A stretch of 37,898 nt of DNA from Bacteroidota bacterium (GTDB lineage Bacteria; Bacteroidota; Bacteroidia; Bacteroidales; Bacteroidaceae). The notes below the pieces were generated by a model. It did no database searches and was not told where the DNA came from. It was given only the letters and a program-made list of their open reading frames with translations. A program made the position numbers and the translations under genes. The stretch covers positions 1 to 37,898 of the forward strand of contig JAEXAJ010000104.1 in the NCBI GenBank assembly GCA_023458215.1, in the 5' to 3' direction. Numbering within the stretch: the first letter of the stretch is position 1; each line of letters starts with the position of its first letter. Below, in pieces: positions 8,551 to 16,398 of the stretch.

Positions 8551-9017
8551 CTCGCTTTCCGGCTACCCGGATGGTTCAGCGTCTTCACTAGCTTTGAACG
8601 GTCGAACACGGCATGTTCGAAGTCCTGACTAAAGGTGATGGCATTGTGAGGGCAAGCGTTTACACACAACTGGCAGAAGATGCACGAACCGAGGTCGTAT
8701 TCATATTTTGCGAGGATTTTCTTCTTCTTGCCGTCTTCTGTCTCCACCATCTCGCTGGTTATGGTGATGGTATCATTGGGACAGGCTATCTGGCAGAGTC
8801 CGCAAGCAATACAATGATGCTCGTTCCGGTCGTTATGAGGCATGGTCAACGTACCACGGAAGCGGTCGGATAATTGCAGGGTCGCACGGTTTTCCGGATA
8901 TTGTTCGGTGGTTTTCTTTCGGCAGAATACAGTCATGGTGGTCTTCATGCCTGTTAGCAGCGAAGTGATGCCATGTATCAGTCCGCCGATATAAGAGTTA
9001 TTTTCTTTTTCTTTCAT
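8544..9017 (-). CDS. nuoI: NADH-quinone oxidoreductase subunit I (2x[4Fe-4S])
   Basis: 157 residues from the ATG at 9017 (MKEKENNSYIGG), which lies 8 bp after the nuoH stop. The frame stays open upstream to 9149, but that would overlap nuoH by 124 bp and has no family resemblance. Two ferredoxin motifs, CIACGLCQIACP and CIFCQLCVNACP, bind the two [4Fe-4S] clusters that carry electrons toward NuoB. The last residues and TAG stop lie inside an intergenic repeat arm, so the C-terminal tail is repeat-encoded. Confidence 0.95.
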   Translation of the reverse strand: MKEKENNSYIGGLIHGITSLLTGMKTTMTVFCRKKTTEQYPENRATLQLSDRFRGTLTMPHNDRNEHHCIACGLCQIACPNDTITITSEMVETEDGKKKKILAKYEYDLGSCIFCQLCVNACPHNAITFSQDFEHAVFDRSKLVKTLNHPGSRKASD

Positions 9018-9025
9018 TGTTCTGT

Positions 9026-10102
9026 CTAGAAATGTAGTCCGAAGACTACGATTAATACCATCAAAATCAAGTTTACCATAGAAATGGGCACTAAGTACTT
9101 CCACTCCAACGCTAGAATCTGGTCGATACGCAGACGGGGGAATGTCCACTTAATCCACATCAGCAGGAAGACAACGAAGAATGCCTTGCCAAAGAACCAG
9201 ATGAAACCGGGGATATAATCCATTGCCGCATTGAAACCATCCAGTCCGGCTATGTGCAACGGCATCCAGCCTCCAAGGAAGATGGTAGCGGCTACTCCGG
9301 CTACGATAAACAAATTCAGATACTCGGCCAGGTAGAAGAAACCGAAACCCATACCCGAATATTCGGTATGATAGCCGGCGGTCAATTCACTCTCAGCTTC
9401 CGGCAAGTCGAAAGGGCCGCGGTTCGTTTCCGCATTTCCGGCAATCAGGTAGATGATGAAGGCTATCAATGCGGGAATATGTCCCTTGAAGATGAACCAG
9501 CCGTCAGCCTGCCCTTCTACAATTTCGGAGAACTGCATGGTTCCCATCAATACCACCATCGTCAATATACTCAGTCCGCAGGACAACTCGTAGGAGATGA
9601 TCTGCGCACCGCTTCGCATGGCTCCAATCAGTGAAAACTTATTGTTCGAACTCCAACCTGCCAGCAGAATACCTACCACACCGATGCTCGATGCAGCCAG
9701 TAGGAAGAAGACACCTACATTGAAGTCTAAAACTTCCAGTCCCTTGCTGATGGGCAAGCAACAGAAAGTGAGGAACGAAGCGATAATAACCATGAACGGT
9801 GCCAGGTAATAGAGGAACCGGTCGGAGAACTTCAAATCAATGATTTCTTTGGTCAACATCTTGAGAACGTCGCAGATTACCTGAAGCACTCCCCATTTCC
9901 CCACACGCATCGGCCCGAGGCGGCATTGGAAGAATGCGCATATCTTACGCTCCATGTAAATCAAGATAATAGCGAGCACCGCATACATCAGTATAATGCA
10001 CACGCCAATCACCACACATTCAAGGAATACCGCCAGACCCTCCGGCATCAGGGAGGTCAGCGTCTGGTGAATCCAATTCGTTACTATACTAAAGTCAAAC
10101 AT
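9026..10102 (-). CDS. nuoH: NADH-quinone oxidoreductase subunit H
   Basis: 358 residues with about eight membrane helices. This subunit forms the quinone entry site with NuoB and NuoD. Visible motifs are the early [18 protein letters not shown] loop, [20 protein letters not shown] followed by [15 protein letters not shown], and the end-proximal [17 protein letters not shown]. It directly follows nuoCD; the usual positions of nuoE, nuoF and nuoG in between are empty, leaving only a repeat-filled 93-bp gap. Confidence 0.96.
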   Translation of the reverse strand: MFDFSIVTNWIHQTLTSLMPEGLAVFLECVVIGVCIILMYAVLAIILIYMERKICAFFQCRLGPMRVGKWGVLQVICDVLKMLTKEIIDLKFSDRFLYYLAPFMVIIASFLTFCCLPISKGLEVLDFNVGVFFLLAASSIGVVGILLAGWSSNNKFSLIGAMRSGAQIISYELSCGLSILTMVVLMGTMQFSEIVEGQADGWFIFKGHIPALIAFIIYLIAGNAETNRGPFDLPEAESELTAGYHTEYSGMGFGFFYLAEYLNLFIVAGVAATIFLGGWMPLHIAGLDGFNAAMDYIPGFIWFFGKAFFVVFLLMWIKWTFPRLRIDQILALEWKYLVPISMVNLILMVLIVVFGLHF

Positions 10103-10121
10103 ATTGTATAATGTTATAAGG

Positions 10122-10192
10122 TTGTAAAGTGATAGGGTGGTAGGGGGAGGTTACTTCACTTTATCACACTACCACTTTGTCACTTTATCACT
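10122..10192. repeat. AAAGTGATAAAGTGACAAAG-family inverted repeat, nuoCD-nuoH gap
   Basis: The left arm (about 10125-10145, AAAGTGATAGGGTGGTAG) and right arm (about 10158-10192, containing CTACCACTTTGTCACTTT) are imperfect reverse complements. It follows the nuoCD stop by a few bases. It is a different sequence family from the TAACTAATAACTTAT copies but has the same architecture and position. Confidence 0.65.
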
Positions 10193-10195
10193 CTT

Positions 10196-11788
10196 TTATC
10201 TATCTATATCAGGTACTACATAATCCAATGTTCCGCCAATGGCGATAAGGTCGGCAATCTTTGCTCCGCGGGAGATGGTATCGACTACGGAGACCAAGGG
10301 TAACCCTGTAGAGCGGAAGTGCAGGCGGTAAGGAGTCTTGTCGCCGTGGCTTTCGAGGAAGACACCAAATTCGCCGCGACTACCCTCGACGGCTGCATAA
10401 TAGCTGCCTTCGGGTACACGGATGATGGGTTTCATCTTTTCCTGATAAGCACCTTCGGGGATGTTGTCTATCAGTTGCTCGATGATCTTCAAGCTCTCCA
10501 AAATCTCGTCCATACGTACCAGATAACGTGCCCACGAATCGCCTTCGGTGCGGACGATTTCTTTAAAGTCCACCTTATTATATACACTGTATGGCATACG
10601 TTTGCGCACGTCGCATGCCCAACCGCTGGCACGTCCTGTACCGCCGGTAGCTCCGAAAGCAATGGCATCTTCACGGGAGAGTACACCTACACCCTTCAAA
10701 CGTTGCTGTGCGATGATATTTCCGGTGAATACATCGTGGTACTCGTGCAAGATACCCCGCAAGTAGGGGATAAATTCTTTTACTTTCTTTTGGAAATCCG
10801 GCGCAAGGTCGGCTTGTACGCCGCCGATGGTGTTGTAGTTCATGATGAGGCGTCCGCCGCAAGTACCTTCAAAGATATCGAGTATCTTTTCACGTTCACG
10901 GAAACCGTAGAAGAAAGCGGTCAGTGCGCCCAAGTCCATGGCGAGACAAGAGTAGAACAGCAAGTGCGAGTCAATACGTTGCAACTCGTCCATAATGGTA
11001 CGGATGTATTGCACCCTTTCGCTGACTTCCACACCCATTGCCTTTTCAATACACATACACAAGGCATGGCGATTCTGGTGTGCGCCCAGATAATCCAAAC
11101 GGTCGGTCAGCGCCAAGGTTTGCGGATAAGTCAGGCTTTCGCACATCTTCTCGATACCCCGGTGGATATAACCGCAGTTAGCATCTATCTTTTCGATGAT
11201 TTCCCCTTCCAGCGATACACGAAAACGCATAACGCCGTGCGTGGCAGGATGCTGTGGACCGATATTTACTACATATTCCTCGTCACCGAACAGCAGGTCT
11301 TCCCGATTCTTCACCGTTCCGTCCGGATTCAATTCAAGTACATTGGTTGTATCAACAGTCTCTTCGTTGTCCATGCGCAACGGATTATCCTTTTCGGGAT
11401 CGTTGTCCTTGCGCATCGGATGGCCTACCCAGTCATTACGCAGATAGAGGCGGCGCATATCCGGATGACCTATGAAGACAATTCCGTAGAAGTCGTACAC
11501 TTCGCGTTCGTTAAAGTCGGCAGCTTTCCATATATCGCTCACCGACGGAAGTTCGGGACGTTCCCGGTTCAGTGTGGATGTGCATACCGATACACGTTCA
11601 CCGGTAGCGGTAGATTCCAGCAGATAGACTACACCAAGTCCTCTTAGGGTTTCCGGGGTGTCTTTCTCTACATCCGGTTCTCCCCAGTCCATGCCGCTGA
11701 GACATTCAAGGAAGTCCATCTGCTCTTCGCGGCGCAGGCGGAGCATTTCTTCATGCAGGTCTGCAGGGGCTATATATCTTATTTCCAT
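10196..11788 (-). CDS. nuoCD: NADH-quinone oxidoreductase fused subunits C and D
   Basis: 530 residues joining NuoC (about residues 1-135; VYDFYGIVFIGHPDMRRLYL) to NuoD (from about residue 170; VNIGPQHPATHGVMRFRVSL). Together they form the connecting arm that holds NuoB and lines the quinone pocket. In NuoD, IGPQHPATHG and the ANCGYIHRGIEK and ALTDRLDYLGA segments are clear. The fusion also occurs in E. coli and Bacteroidetes. The gap to nuoB is repeat-filled. Confidence 0.96.
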   Translation of the reverse strand: MEIRYIAPADLHEEMLRLRREEQMDFLECLSGMDWGEPDVEKDTPETLRGLGVVYLLESTATGERVSVCTSTLNRERPELPSVSDIWKAADFNEREVYDFYGIVFIGHPDMRRLYLRNDWVGHPMRKDNDPEKDNPLRMDNEETVDTTNVLELNPDGTVKNREDLLFGDEEYVVNIGPQHPATHGVMRFRVSLEGEIIEKIDANCGYIHRGIEKMCESLTYPQTLALTDRLDYLGAHQNRHALCMCIEKAMGVEVSERVQYIRTIMDELQRIDSHLLFYSCLAMDLGALTAFFYGFREREKILDIFEGTCGGRLIMNYNTIGGVQADLAPDFQKKVKEFIPYLRGILHEYHDVFTGNIIAQQRLKGVGVLSREDAIAFGATGGTGRASGWACDVRKRMPYSVYNKVDFKEIVRTEGDSWARYLVRMDEILESLKIIEQLIDNIPEGAYQEKMKPIIRVPEGSYYAAVEGSRGEFGVFLESHGDKTPYRLHFRSTGLPLVSVVDTISRGAKIADLIAIGGTLDYVVPDIDR

Positions 11789-11796
11789 ATTTTGAA

Positions 11797-11905
11797 TTAG
11801 TTATAAGTTATTAGTTATAAGTTGTTTTTTTGTTATTGAAATGTGTAACGATGCTACGCAAGTATATTAGCAAATAACTAATAACTTATAACTCATAACT
11901 CCTTT
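11797..11905. repeat. Inverted repeat, nuoB-nuoCD gap, covering the nuoB stop
   Basis: The left arm (11797-11824, TTAGTTATAAGTTATTAG...) and right arm (about 11868-11901, AGCAAATAACTAATAAC...TTATAACTCATAACT) are reverse complements separated by about 43 nt. The right arm contains the nuoB stop: its last codons AGT TAT GAG TTA TAA (S-Y-E-L-stop) are repeat sequence. Confidence 0.75.
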
Positions 11906-12479
11906 TCTCTTCTTGTCTGTTCACTCCTCCGAAATATTTCTCTATTTTCACTTTGCGTTGCAACTGCATCAGCCCATAGTAGAAGGCCTCCGGGCGTGGC
12001 GGACAACCGGGAATGTATACATCTACCGGAAGAATCTTATCCACCCCATTCACTACATGATATGACTTCTTGAACGGGCCACCGCTGACGGCGCAGCCCC
12101 CCACGGCAATCACATACTTCGGATCGGCCATCTGGTCGTACAGGCGTTTCAGTACCGGAGCCATCTTGTTCGTAATCGTTCCGCACACCATAATCATATC
12201 GGCCTGGCGCGGACTGGCACGTGCTACTTCGAACCCAAAGCGTGCCATGTCATAACGGGCAGCGCCGAGGGCCATAAATTCGATACCGCAACAACTGGTT
12301 GCAAACGTAAGAGGCCACAATGAATTACTGCGTCCCCAGTTGATGAGATCGTCCAGTATGCCGATAGCCACATTGGCACCTCCGGCATTGAGTTCCTGAA
12401 CCAGTCTTTCCAACGTTTCGTTGTCAGTAAACTCCTCATAAGGGATTGATTTTATTTTGGGTTTCTTCGTTACTTCCAT
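11886..12479 (-). CDS. nuoB: NADH-quinone oxidoreductase subunit B
   Basis: 197 residues. It carries the terminal cluster N2, which passes electrons to quinone. The ligand cysteines are visible in [40 protein letters not shown] and [20 protein letters not shown]. The start ATG lies in the last 10 bases of nuoA (ATGGAAGTAA), consistent with translational coupling. The final four residues (SYEL) and stop are encoded by the adjoining intergenic repeat, so the natural core of the protein probably ends near QEEKR. Confidence 0.96.
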   Translation of the reverse strand: MEVTKKPKIKSIPYEEFTDNETLERLVQELNAGGANVAIGILDDLINWGRSNSLWPLTFATSCCGIEFMALGAARYDMARFGFEVARASPRQADMIMVCGTITNKMAPVLKRLYDQMADPKYVIAVGGCAVSGGPFKKSYHVVNGVDKILPVDVYIPGCPPRPEAFYYGLMQLQRKVKIEKYFGGVNRQEEKRSYEL

Positions 12480-12820
12480 TCCAAAGCTCCTTTCCTCCAG
12501 GCGTATGCAAGGCCCAGAACTAATATAATCAGGAAAAATAAAATGCTGAACAGTCCGGCCACTCCCAGTTCACGTGCCATGACTGCCCATGGAAAAAGGA
12601 ATACAGTCTCCACATCGAACATCAGGAACAAGATGGCAAACAGATAGTAACCCACCCGGAACTGCATCCAAGATTTGCCGCGTGTAGGGATACCACACTC
12701 GTACGGCTCCATCTTTTGTGGATTGTACGAACGGGGAGCAATCGCATTTGAAAGTGCAATGACTATACCCACGAAAGCAATTGCCGTCAATAGGACGACC
12801 ACTAACAAAGTAAAGTTCAT
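12470..12820 (-). CDS. nuoA: NADH-quinone oxidoreductase subunit A
   Basis: 116 residues and three membrane helices, the normal NuoA size. The loop [20 protein letters not shown] carries the conserved cysteine next to the quinone cavity, and [16 protein letters not shown] is the diagnostic helix. It is the first gene of the nuo operon and overlaps nuoB by 10 bp. No good TAnnTTTG core is found in the 116 bp upstream. Confidence 0.95.
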   Translation of the reverse strand: MNFTLLVVVLLTAIAFVGIVIALSNAIAPRSYNPQKMEPYECGIPTRGKSWMQFRVGYYLFAILFLMFDVETVFLFPWAVMARELGVAGLFSILFFLIILVLGLAYAWRKGALEWK

Positions 12821-12936
12821 AAACCTGATAAGATTTTAGATATATATTATATAGAAATGTTGCACCGGGGACACGATACCTCTGAATCGTTGCCCGATGA
12901 AGCCAAGTATCAAGCTCTATGTGAGCTTCACACTTA
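12821..12936. promoter_or_regulatory. Leader region upstream of nuoA
   Basis: 116 bp between the small secreted-protein gene and nuoA. It holds AAGCTC-TATGT-GAGCTT, a 6-bp-stem inverted repeat (about 12914-12930), within a wider GAAGC/GCTTC pairing, and an AT-rich stretch next to nuoA. No consensus -7 box is visible on the minus strand. The nuo promoter is expected here but cannot be placed. Confidence 0.25.
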
Positions 12937-13305
12937 TTAAATGATAATCTTTCTTAGCCCAATTATATAGTAATTTGCATCGGGTACAGGGTGGGAGGAG
13001 AGATATAGCAAGCGGTCGCATTCGGGTGCGTTGGCATGTTGCTGCATCTTATACACGTTGGAGCGTAATAAGACAATCTTATTGCCGGGTACCTGAACGC
13101 TGTCCACATGTTCCATGCAAAGGGAGAAAGCGGAGAAGTGGAAATAGAAATTTTGAATGGCTTGTTGAGAAGTCGGTGCTTGTGATAAAATACATTTCTC
13201 GTTTTGGTTGCTGACAGGAGCGCATAGAAAATCGGCAGCTATTACATTGTTGTGTAGTAGAACTGCTAATAGGACGATTATACTATATTTAATGCACTGC
13301 TTCAT
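12937..13305 (-). CDS. Small secreted protein of unknown function
   Basis: 122 residues, not recognised. The N-terminus is a Sec signal peptide (MKQCIKYSIIVLLAVLLHN followed by NVIAADF; cleavage likely after VIA or AA). The mature part has four cysteines (FLCAP, EKCIL, SLCME, PECDR), which could form two disulfides in the periplasm, and ends in a hydrophobic NYYIIGLRKIII. A TATCTTTG box lies 26 bp upstream of the ATG, so it is probably transcribed on its own. It lies between trkH and nuoA with no clear link to either. Confidence 0.65.
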   Translation of the reverse strand: MKQCIKYSIIVLLAVLLHNNVIAADFLCAPVSNQNEKCILSQAPTSQQAIQNFYFHFSAFSLCMEHVDSVQVPGNKIVLLRSNVYKMQQHANAPECDRLLYLSSHPVPDANYYIIGLRKIII

Positions 13306-13330
13306 TGCACAATTCTCTCTTTCAAGGGTG

Positions 13331-13338
13331 CAAAGATA
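13331..13338 (-). promoter_or_regulatory. Putative promoter -7 box of the small secreted protein
   Basis: The minus strand reads TATCTTTG, an exact consensus -7 match, 26 bp before the ATG at 13305. No convincing -33 TTTG was found. Confidence 0.45.
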
Positions 13339-13408
13339 TAATAACTCTCTTTCTAATTGCTATCTCTGCATAACAAAATATGATTATTTTTACACTTTTT
13401 ATCCTAAA

Positions 13409-14860
13409 TCAATTCCGTTGCCAGAATTTGGGTGTGAATAAAAGCAAAACGGTGAAGAGCTCCAATCGTCCTAATAGCATCAGGAATGCTAAAAGCCATT
13501 TGGCTAAATCAGGTAATTCGCTCCACGAATATGCGGGACCGCAAATACCCAGACCAGGCCCCATATTGCCGATGCTCGAAATGACGCATCCGATGGATTC
13601 CGAATAACCGATTCCCATGGCAGACATCAGGAAGACACTGACTATTATAATAATGATATAGAGAAAACAGAATGCCAGTACTGTCGAAACAATAGTAGGT
13701 GGAATAACCTGTTTATTGATGCGTACGGGCAATACCGCATTGGGGTGTATGATATGCTTGAACTCATTTCTTGAAACTTTGGTGAGGATTACCATACGTA
13801 TACACTTCAGTCCTCCCGTAGTGCTGCCTGCGCAGGCTCCCATCACCATAATGATGGTCAGTAGCCCCCATAGCACAGGTTTCCAAGTCATGTAGTCGTC
13901 TGTTGCAAATCCGGTGGAAGTGTGCAGAGATATCACTTGGAACAAAGATTTCCTGAAAGACTCTTCCGCTCCCATCGGGCTGGTATAATAGAGACCTACG
14001 GCAATGAGGGTTGTAAAGAATACCACTGACCCGAAATAGAATTTCAGCTCTGCGTTACTGATAATTTTTTTAAATTTCCGGTTAACGAACAGTAACAATA
14101 GCGTGAAGTTTATGCCGGAAATGAACATGAAGATAGAGATGACATACTCTATATAAGGTGAGTTGTAATAGGCTACACTTGCCTGCTTCGTGGAGAATCC
14201 TCCTGTGCCGGTGGTGGCAAATGCGTGGCAAACACTATCGAACCAACTCATCCCTCCCATCATTAATAGTAGCACGAGAAGAGCGGTAATGCCGGTATAA
14301 ATACTCCAAATCCACCTGGCAGTTATACCGATACGGGGATGTACTTTGTCGTGAGTGGGTCCACTGGCTTCCGCTGCGAAAACCTGTAAGCCGCTTACAC
14401 CGAATATGGGAAGAATAGCGATGGTGAACATGATAATACCCAAACCGCCAATCCATTGGGTCATACTGCGCCAAAAGAGTATGCCGTTGGGGAGCGCGTC
14501 TATATTGTTCAGGATGGTGGCACCTGTACTGGTGAAACCGGACATCGTTTCGAAAAAGGCGTCTGTAACATTAGGGATGTATCCTCCGATGTAGAACGGA
14601 AGCATGCCGAAGAGCGAAAAAGATACCCAGGCAGTGCTGACCAATACATAACCGTCGCGGCGGGTCAGTTGGCGGTTACCTCCTTTGCCAAGGATTGCCA
14701 ACAACAAACCTATTCCTGCTGTGATTGCCCCTGCTTTCCAAAAAGCGAACGAATCCTCCCCTCCATAGTATAGAGATACAACGGAGCACCCCAAAAACAT
14801 GATTGTTTCCAGCAGCAATAAAATGCCTATAATCCGTATAATCGTTTTAAAATTAATCAC
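13409..14860 (-). CDS. trkH: TrkH-family potassium uptake membrane protein
   Basis: 483 residues from a GTG at 14860 (VINFKTIIRIIG). The frame can be read 19 codons further up, but that stretch (SSFFILYSSFFIL) is only translated GAATGAAGAAT repeat. The protein has the four-fold pore-loop design of Trk/Ktr channels, with selectivity-filter segments TSTGATILNN, TTGTGGFSTK, HTSTGFATDD and GSTTGGLKCI. It takes up K+ across the inner membrane, gated by TrkA, which lies directly upstream in the same transcription unit. Confidence 0.93.
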   Translation of the reverse strand: MINFKTIIRIIGILLLLETIMFLGCSVVSLYYGGEDSFAFWKAGAITAGIGLLLAILGKGGNRQLTRRDGYVLVSTAWVSFSLFGMLPFYIGGYIPNVTDAFFETMSGFTSTGATILNNIDALPNGILFWRSMTQWIGGLGIIMFTIAILPIFGVSGLQVFAAEASGPTHDKVHPRIGITARWIWSIYTGITALLVLLLMMGGMSWFDSVCHAFATTGTGGFSTKQASVAYYNSPYIEYVISIFMFISGINFTLLLLFVNRKFKKIISNAELKFYFGSVVFFTTLIAVGLYYTSPMGAEESFRKSLFQVISLHTSTGFATDDYMTWKPVLWGLLTIIMVMGACAGSTTGGLKCIRMVILTKVSRNEFKHIIHPNAVLPVRINKQVIPPTIVSTVLAFCFLYIIIIIVSVFLMSAMGIGYSESIGCVISSIGNMGPGLGICGPAYSWSELPDLAKWLLAFLMLLGRLELFTVLLLFTPKFWQRN

Positions 14861-14872
14861 GCTTATTAAATT

Positions 14873-14962
14873 AAGAATGAAGAATGAAGAATAAAGAATG
14901 AAGAATGAGCTGCGCATTTACACTGCATAGTAATTCTTCATTCTTCATTTTTCATTCTTCAT
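14873..14962. repeat. GAATGAAGAAT-family inverted repeat, trkA-trkH gap
   Basis: The left arm (about 14873-14908) is repeated GAATGAAGAATGAAGAATAA. The right arm (about 14933-14962) is the reverse complement (TTCTTCATTCTTCATT). A 24-nt spacer separates them. It starts right after the trkA stop (TAA then ATGAAGAATG) and could form a hairpin between the two cistrons. Confidence 0.75.
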
Positions 14963-16303
14963 TTAGTTAAAGTATTTCTCAATTTTCTTAATCATCATAC
15001 TCAGGCAGAATACCACGACGTGATCGCCGGGTTGTATAAGGGTGTTACCTGTAACCACTACACCTTCCCCTTGGCGGATCAAACCTCCGATGGTAGTACC
15101 TTTGGGAAGTCCCAGGTCTTTCACCGGATGCTTGGTTATTTTCGAGTCGGCTTTCACCGTAAACTCCGCTACGTCAGCATTGGCGAATGTCAGGCATTTC
15201 ACGTTGCTTACATCTGCATCCAGCATCATTTGGTAGATGTGGCTGGCGGCGATCATCTTCTTGTTGATGACGGTGCCGATATCAAGACTTTCCGCCATGC
15301 CTATATAGTCGATGTTCTCGACTTCGGCTACGGTTTTGCTTACCCCCATGCGTTTGGCGGCAAGACAAGCAAGGATGTTGGTTTCCGAACTATCGGTCAG
15401 GGCAACGAAGGCTTCCGTATTTTTCAGCCCTTCTTCTATAAGCAGATCCATGTCGCGTCCGTCGCCATTAATAATCATAACCTTGTCGTCCAGAATTTCG
15501 GTCAGACGGTTGCAGCGATTCAGGTCGCTGTCTATAATTTTCACCTGCATATAGTCGGGAACATATTGTGCTGTGCGCACAGCTATGCGGCTACCTCCCA
15601 TAATCATTACGTTTCGCACGTCAGCATAGTCTTCTTTGCCTGCTATCTTGCGGATGTAGGGCACATATTTCCGGGTGGTGGTAAAGTAAACAATATCATG
15701 CAATTTGATGGTATCGTCACCTCTCGGAATCAATGTCTCGTTGTTACGCTTGATGGCTACTATGTGATAGGGCAATTCGGGACCTCCCAGTTTATGGAGA
15801 GGGATGTTCAAAATTTCTGCTTTTTCGCGCATCTTGGTACCCAGCAATATCAAGGCACCTCCGCAAAACTCCCACCACTGGCGCACCCAGCTCATGCGGA
15901 TCGAAGATACTATCTCTTTGGCTGCAAGCATCTCGGGGTAAATCAGTGAATCTACACCCAGCTTCTGGAAAAACTCTTTGTTCTTGGGTAGCAGATACTC
16001 GTAATTGTCAATGCGGGCAACTGTTTTTTCTGCTCCAAGATTATTGGCTAACATACATGCGGTCATGTTACGGCTTTCGTCGGGGGTGACTGCAAAGAAC
16101 AAATCGGCTTCACCTGCTCCTACTTCTTTTAATCCTTTGATGGAAGTAGGGGAGGCGGCGACTGTCATCAAATCGAAGTTTGAGTTCAAAGTACTCAGTC
16201 TTTCTTCGTTGTCATCCATTAAAATGATGTCCTGTTTTTCGCGGGACAACAGTTTTGCCAAGTGTGTGCCTACTGCGCCGGCACCTGCAATGATTATCTT
16301 CAC
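14963..16303 (-). CDS. trkA: Trk system potassium uptake regulator TrkA
   Basis: 446 residues from the GTG at 16303 (VKIIIAGAGAVGTHLAKLL). Longer readings translate the upstream repeat. Two tandem RCK units are visible: an N-terminal Rossmann NAD-binding domain (IIIAGAGAVG, then IILMDDNEE) and a second one (NVMIMGGSRIAVRTAQYV, then VKIIDSDLNR), each followed by a TrkA-C domain. It is a cytoplasmic ring that gates TrkH in response to nucleotides. It lies between dxs and trkH with repeat-filled gaps on both sides. Confidence 0.94.
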   Translation of the reverse strand: MKIIIAGAGAVGTHLAKLLSREKQDIILMDDNEERLSTLNSNFDLMTVAASPTSIKGLKEVGAGEADLFFAVTPDESRNMTACMLANNLGAEKTVARIDNYEYLLPKNKEFFQKLGVDSLIYPEMLAAKEIVSSIRMSWVRQWWEFCGGALILLGTKMREKAEILNIPLHKLGGPELPYHIVAIKRNNETLIPRGDDTIKLHDIVYFTTTRKYVPYIRKIAGKEDYADVRNVMIMGGSRIAVRTAQYVPDYMQVKIIDSDLNRCNRLTEILDDKVMIINGDGRDMDLLIEEGLKNTEAFVALTDSSETNILACLAAKRMGVSKTVAEVENIDYIGMAESLDIGTVINKKMIAASHIYQMMLDADVSNVKCLTFANADVAEFTVKADSKITKHPVKDLGLPKGTTIGGLIRQGEGVVVTGNTLIQPGDHVVVFCLSMMIKKIEKYFN

Positions 16304-16312
16304 AACTTGTTG

Positions 16313-16398
16313 AGAATGAAGAATGAGGAATGAAGAATGAAGAATTGCCATGCGGCATCATAGTGCAGCCAATTCTTCATTCTTCATTCTTCATTCTT
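16313..16398. repeat. GAATGAAGAAT-family inverted repeat, dxs-trkA gap, covering the dxs stop
   Basis: Left arm about 16313-16347, right arm about 16371-16398 (AATTCTTCATTCTTCATT...), with a 23-nt spacer. The dxs reading frame ends inside the right arm: AAG AAT GAA GAA TGA (K-N-E-E-stop) is pure repeat sequence. Confidence 0.75.

Noticed and set aside
9018..9149. A 44-residue N-terminal extension of NuoI
   Set aside because: It overlaps nuoH in another frame and does not resemble NuoI, which starts properly at 9017.
10319..11647. A 442-codon plus-strand open frame
   Set aside because: It lies wholly antisense to nuoCD, has no recognisable domains, and its length follows from the codon bias of the real gene.
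15020..15949. A 309-codon plus-strand open frame
   Set aside because: Antisense to trkA; no promoter, ribosome site or family resemblance.
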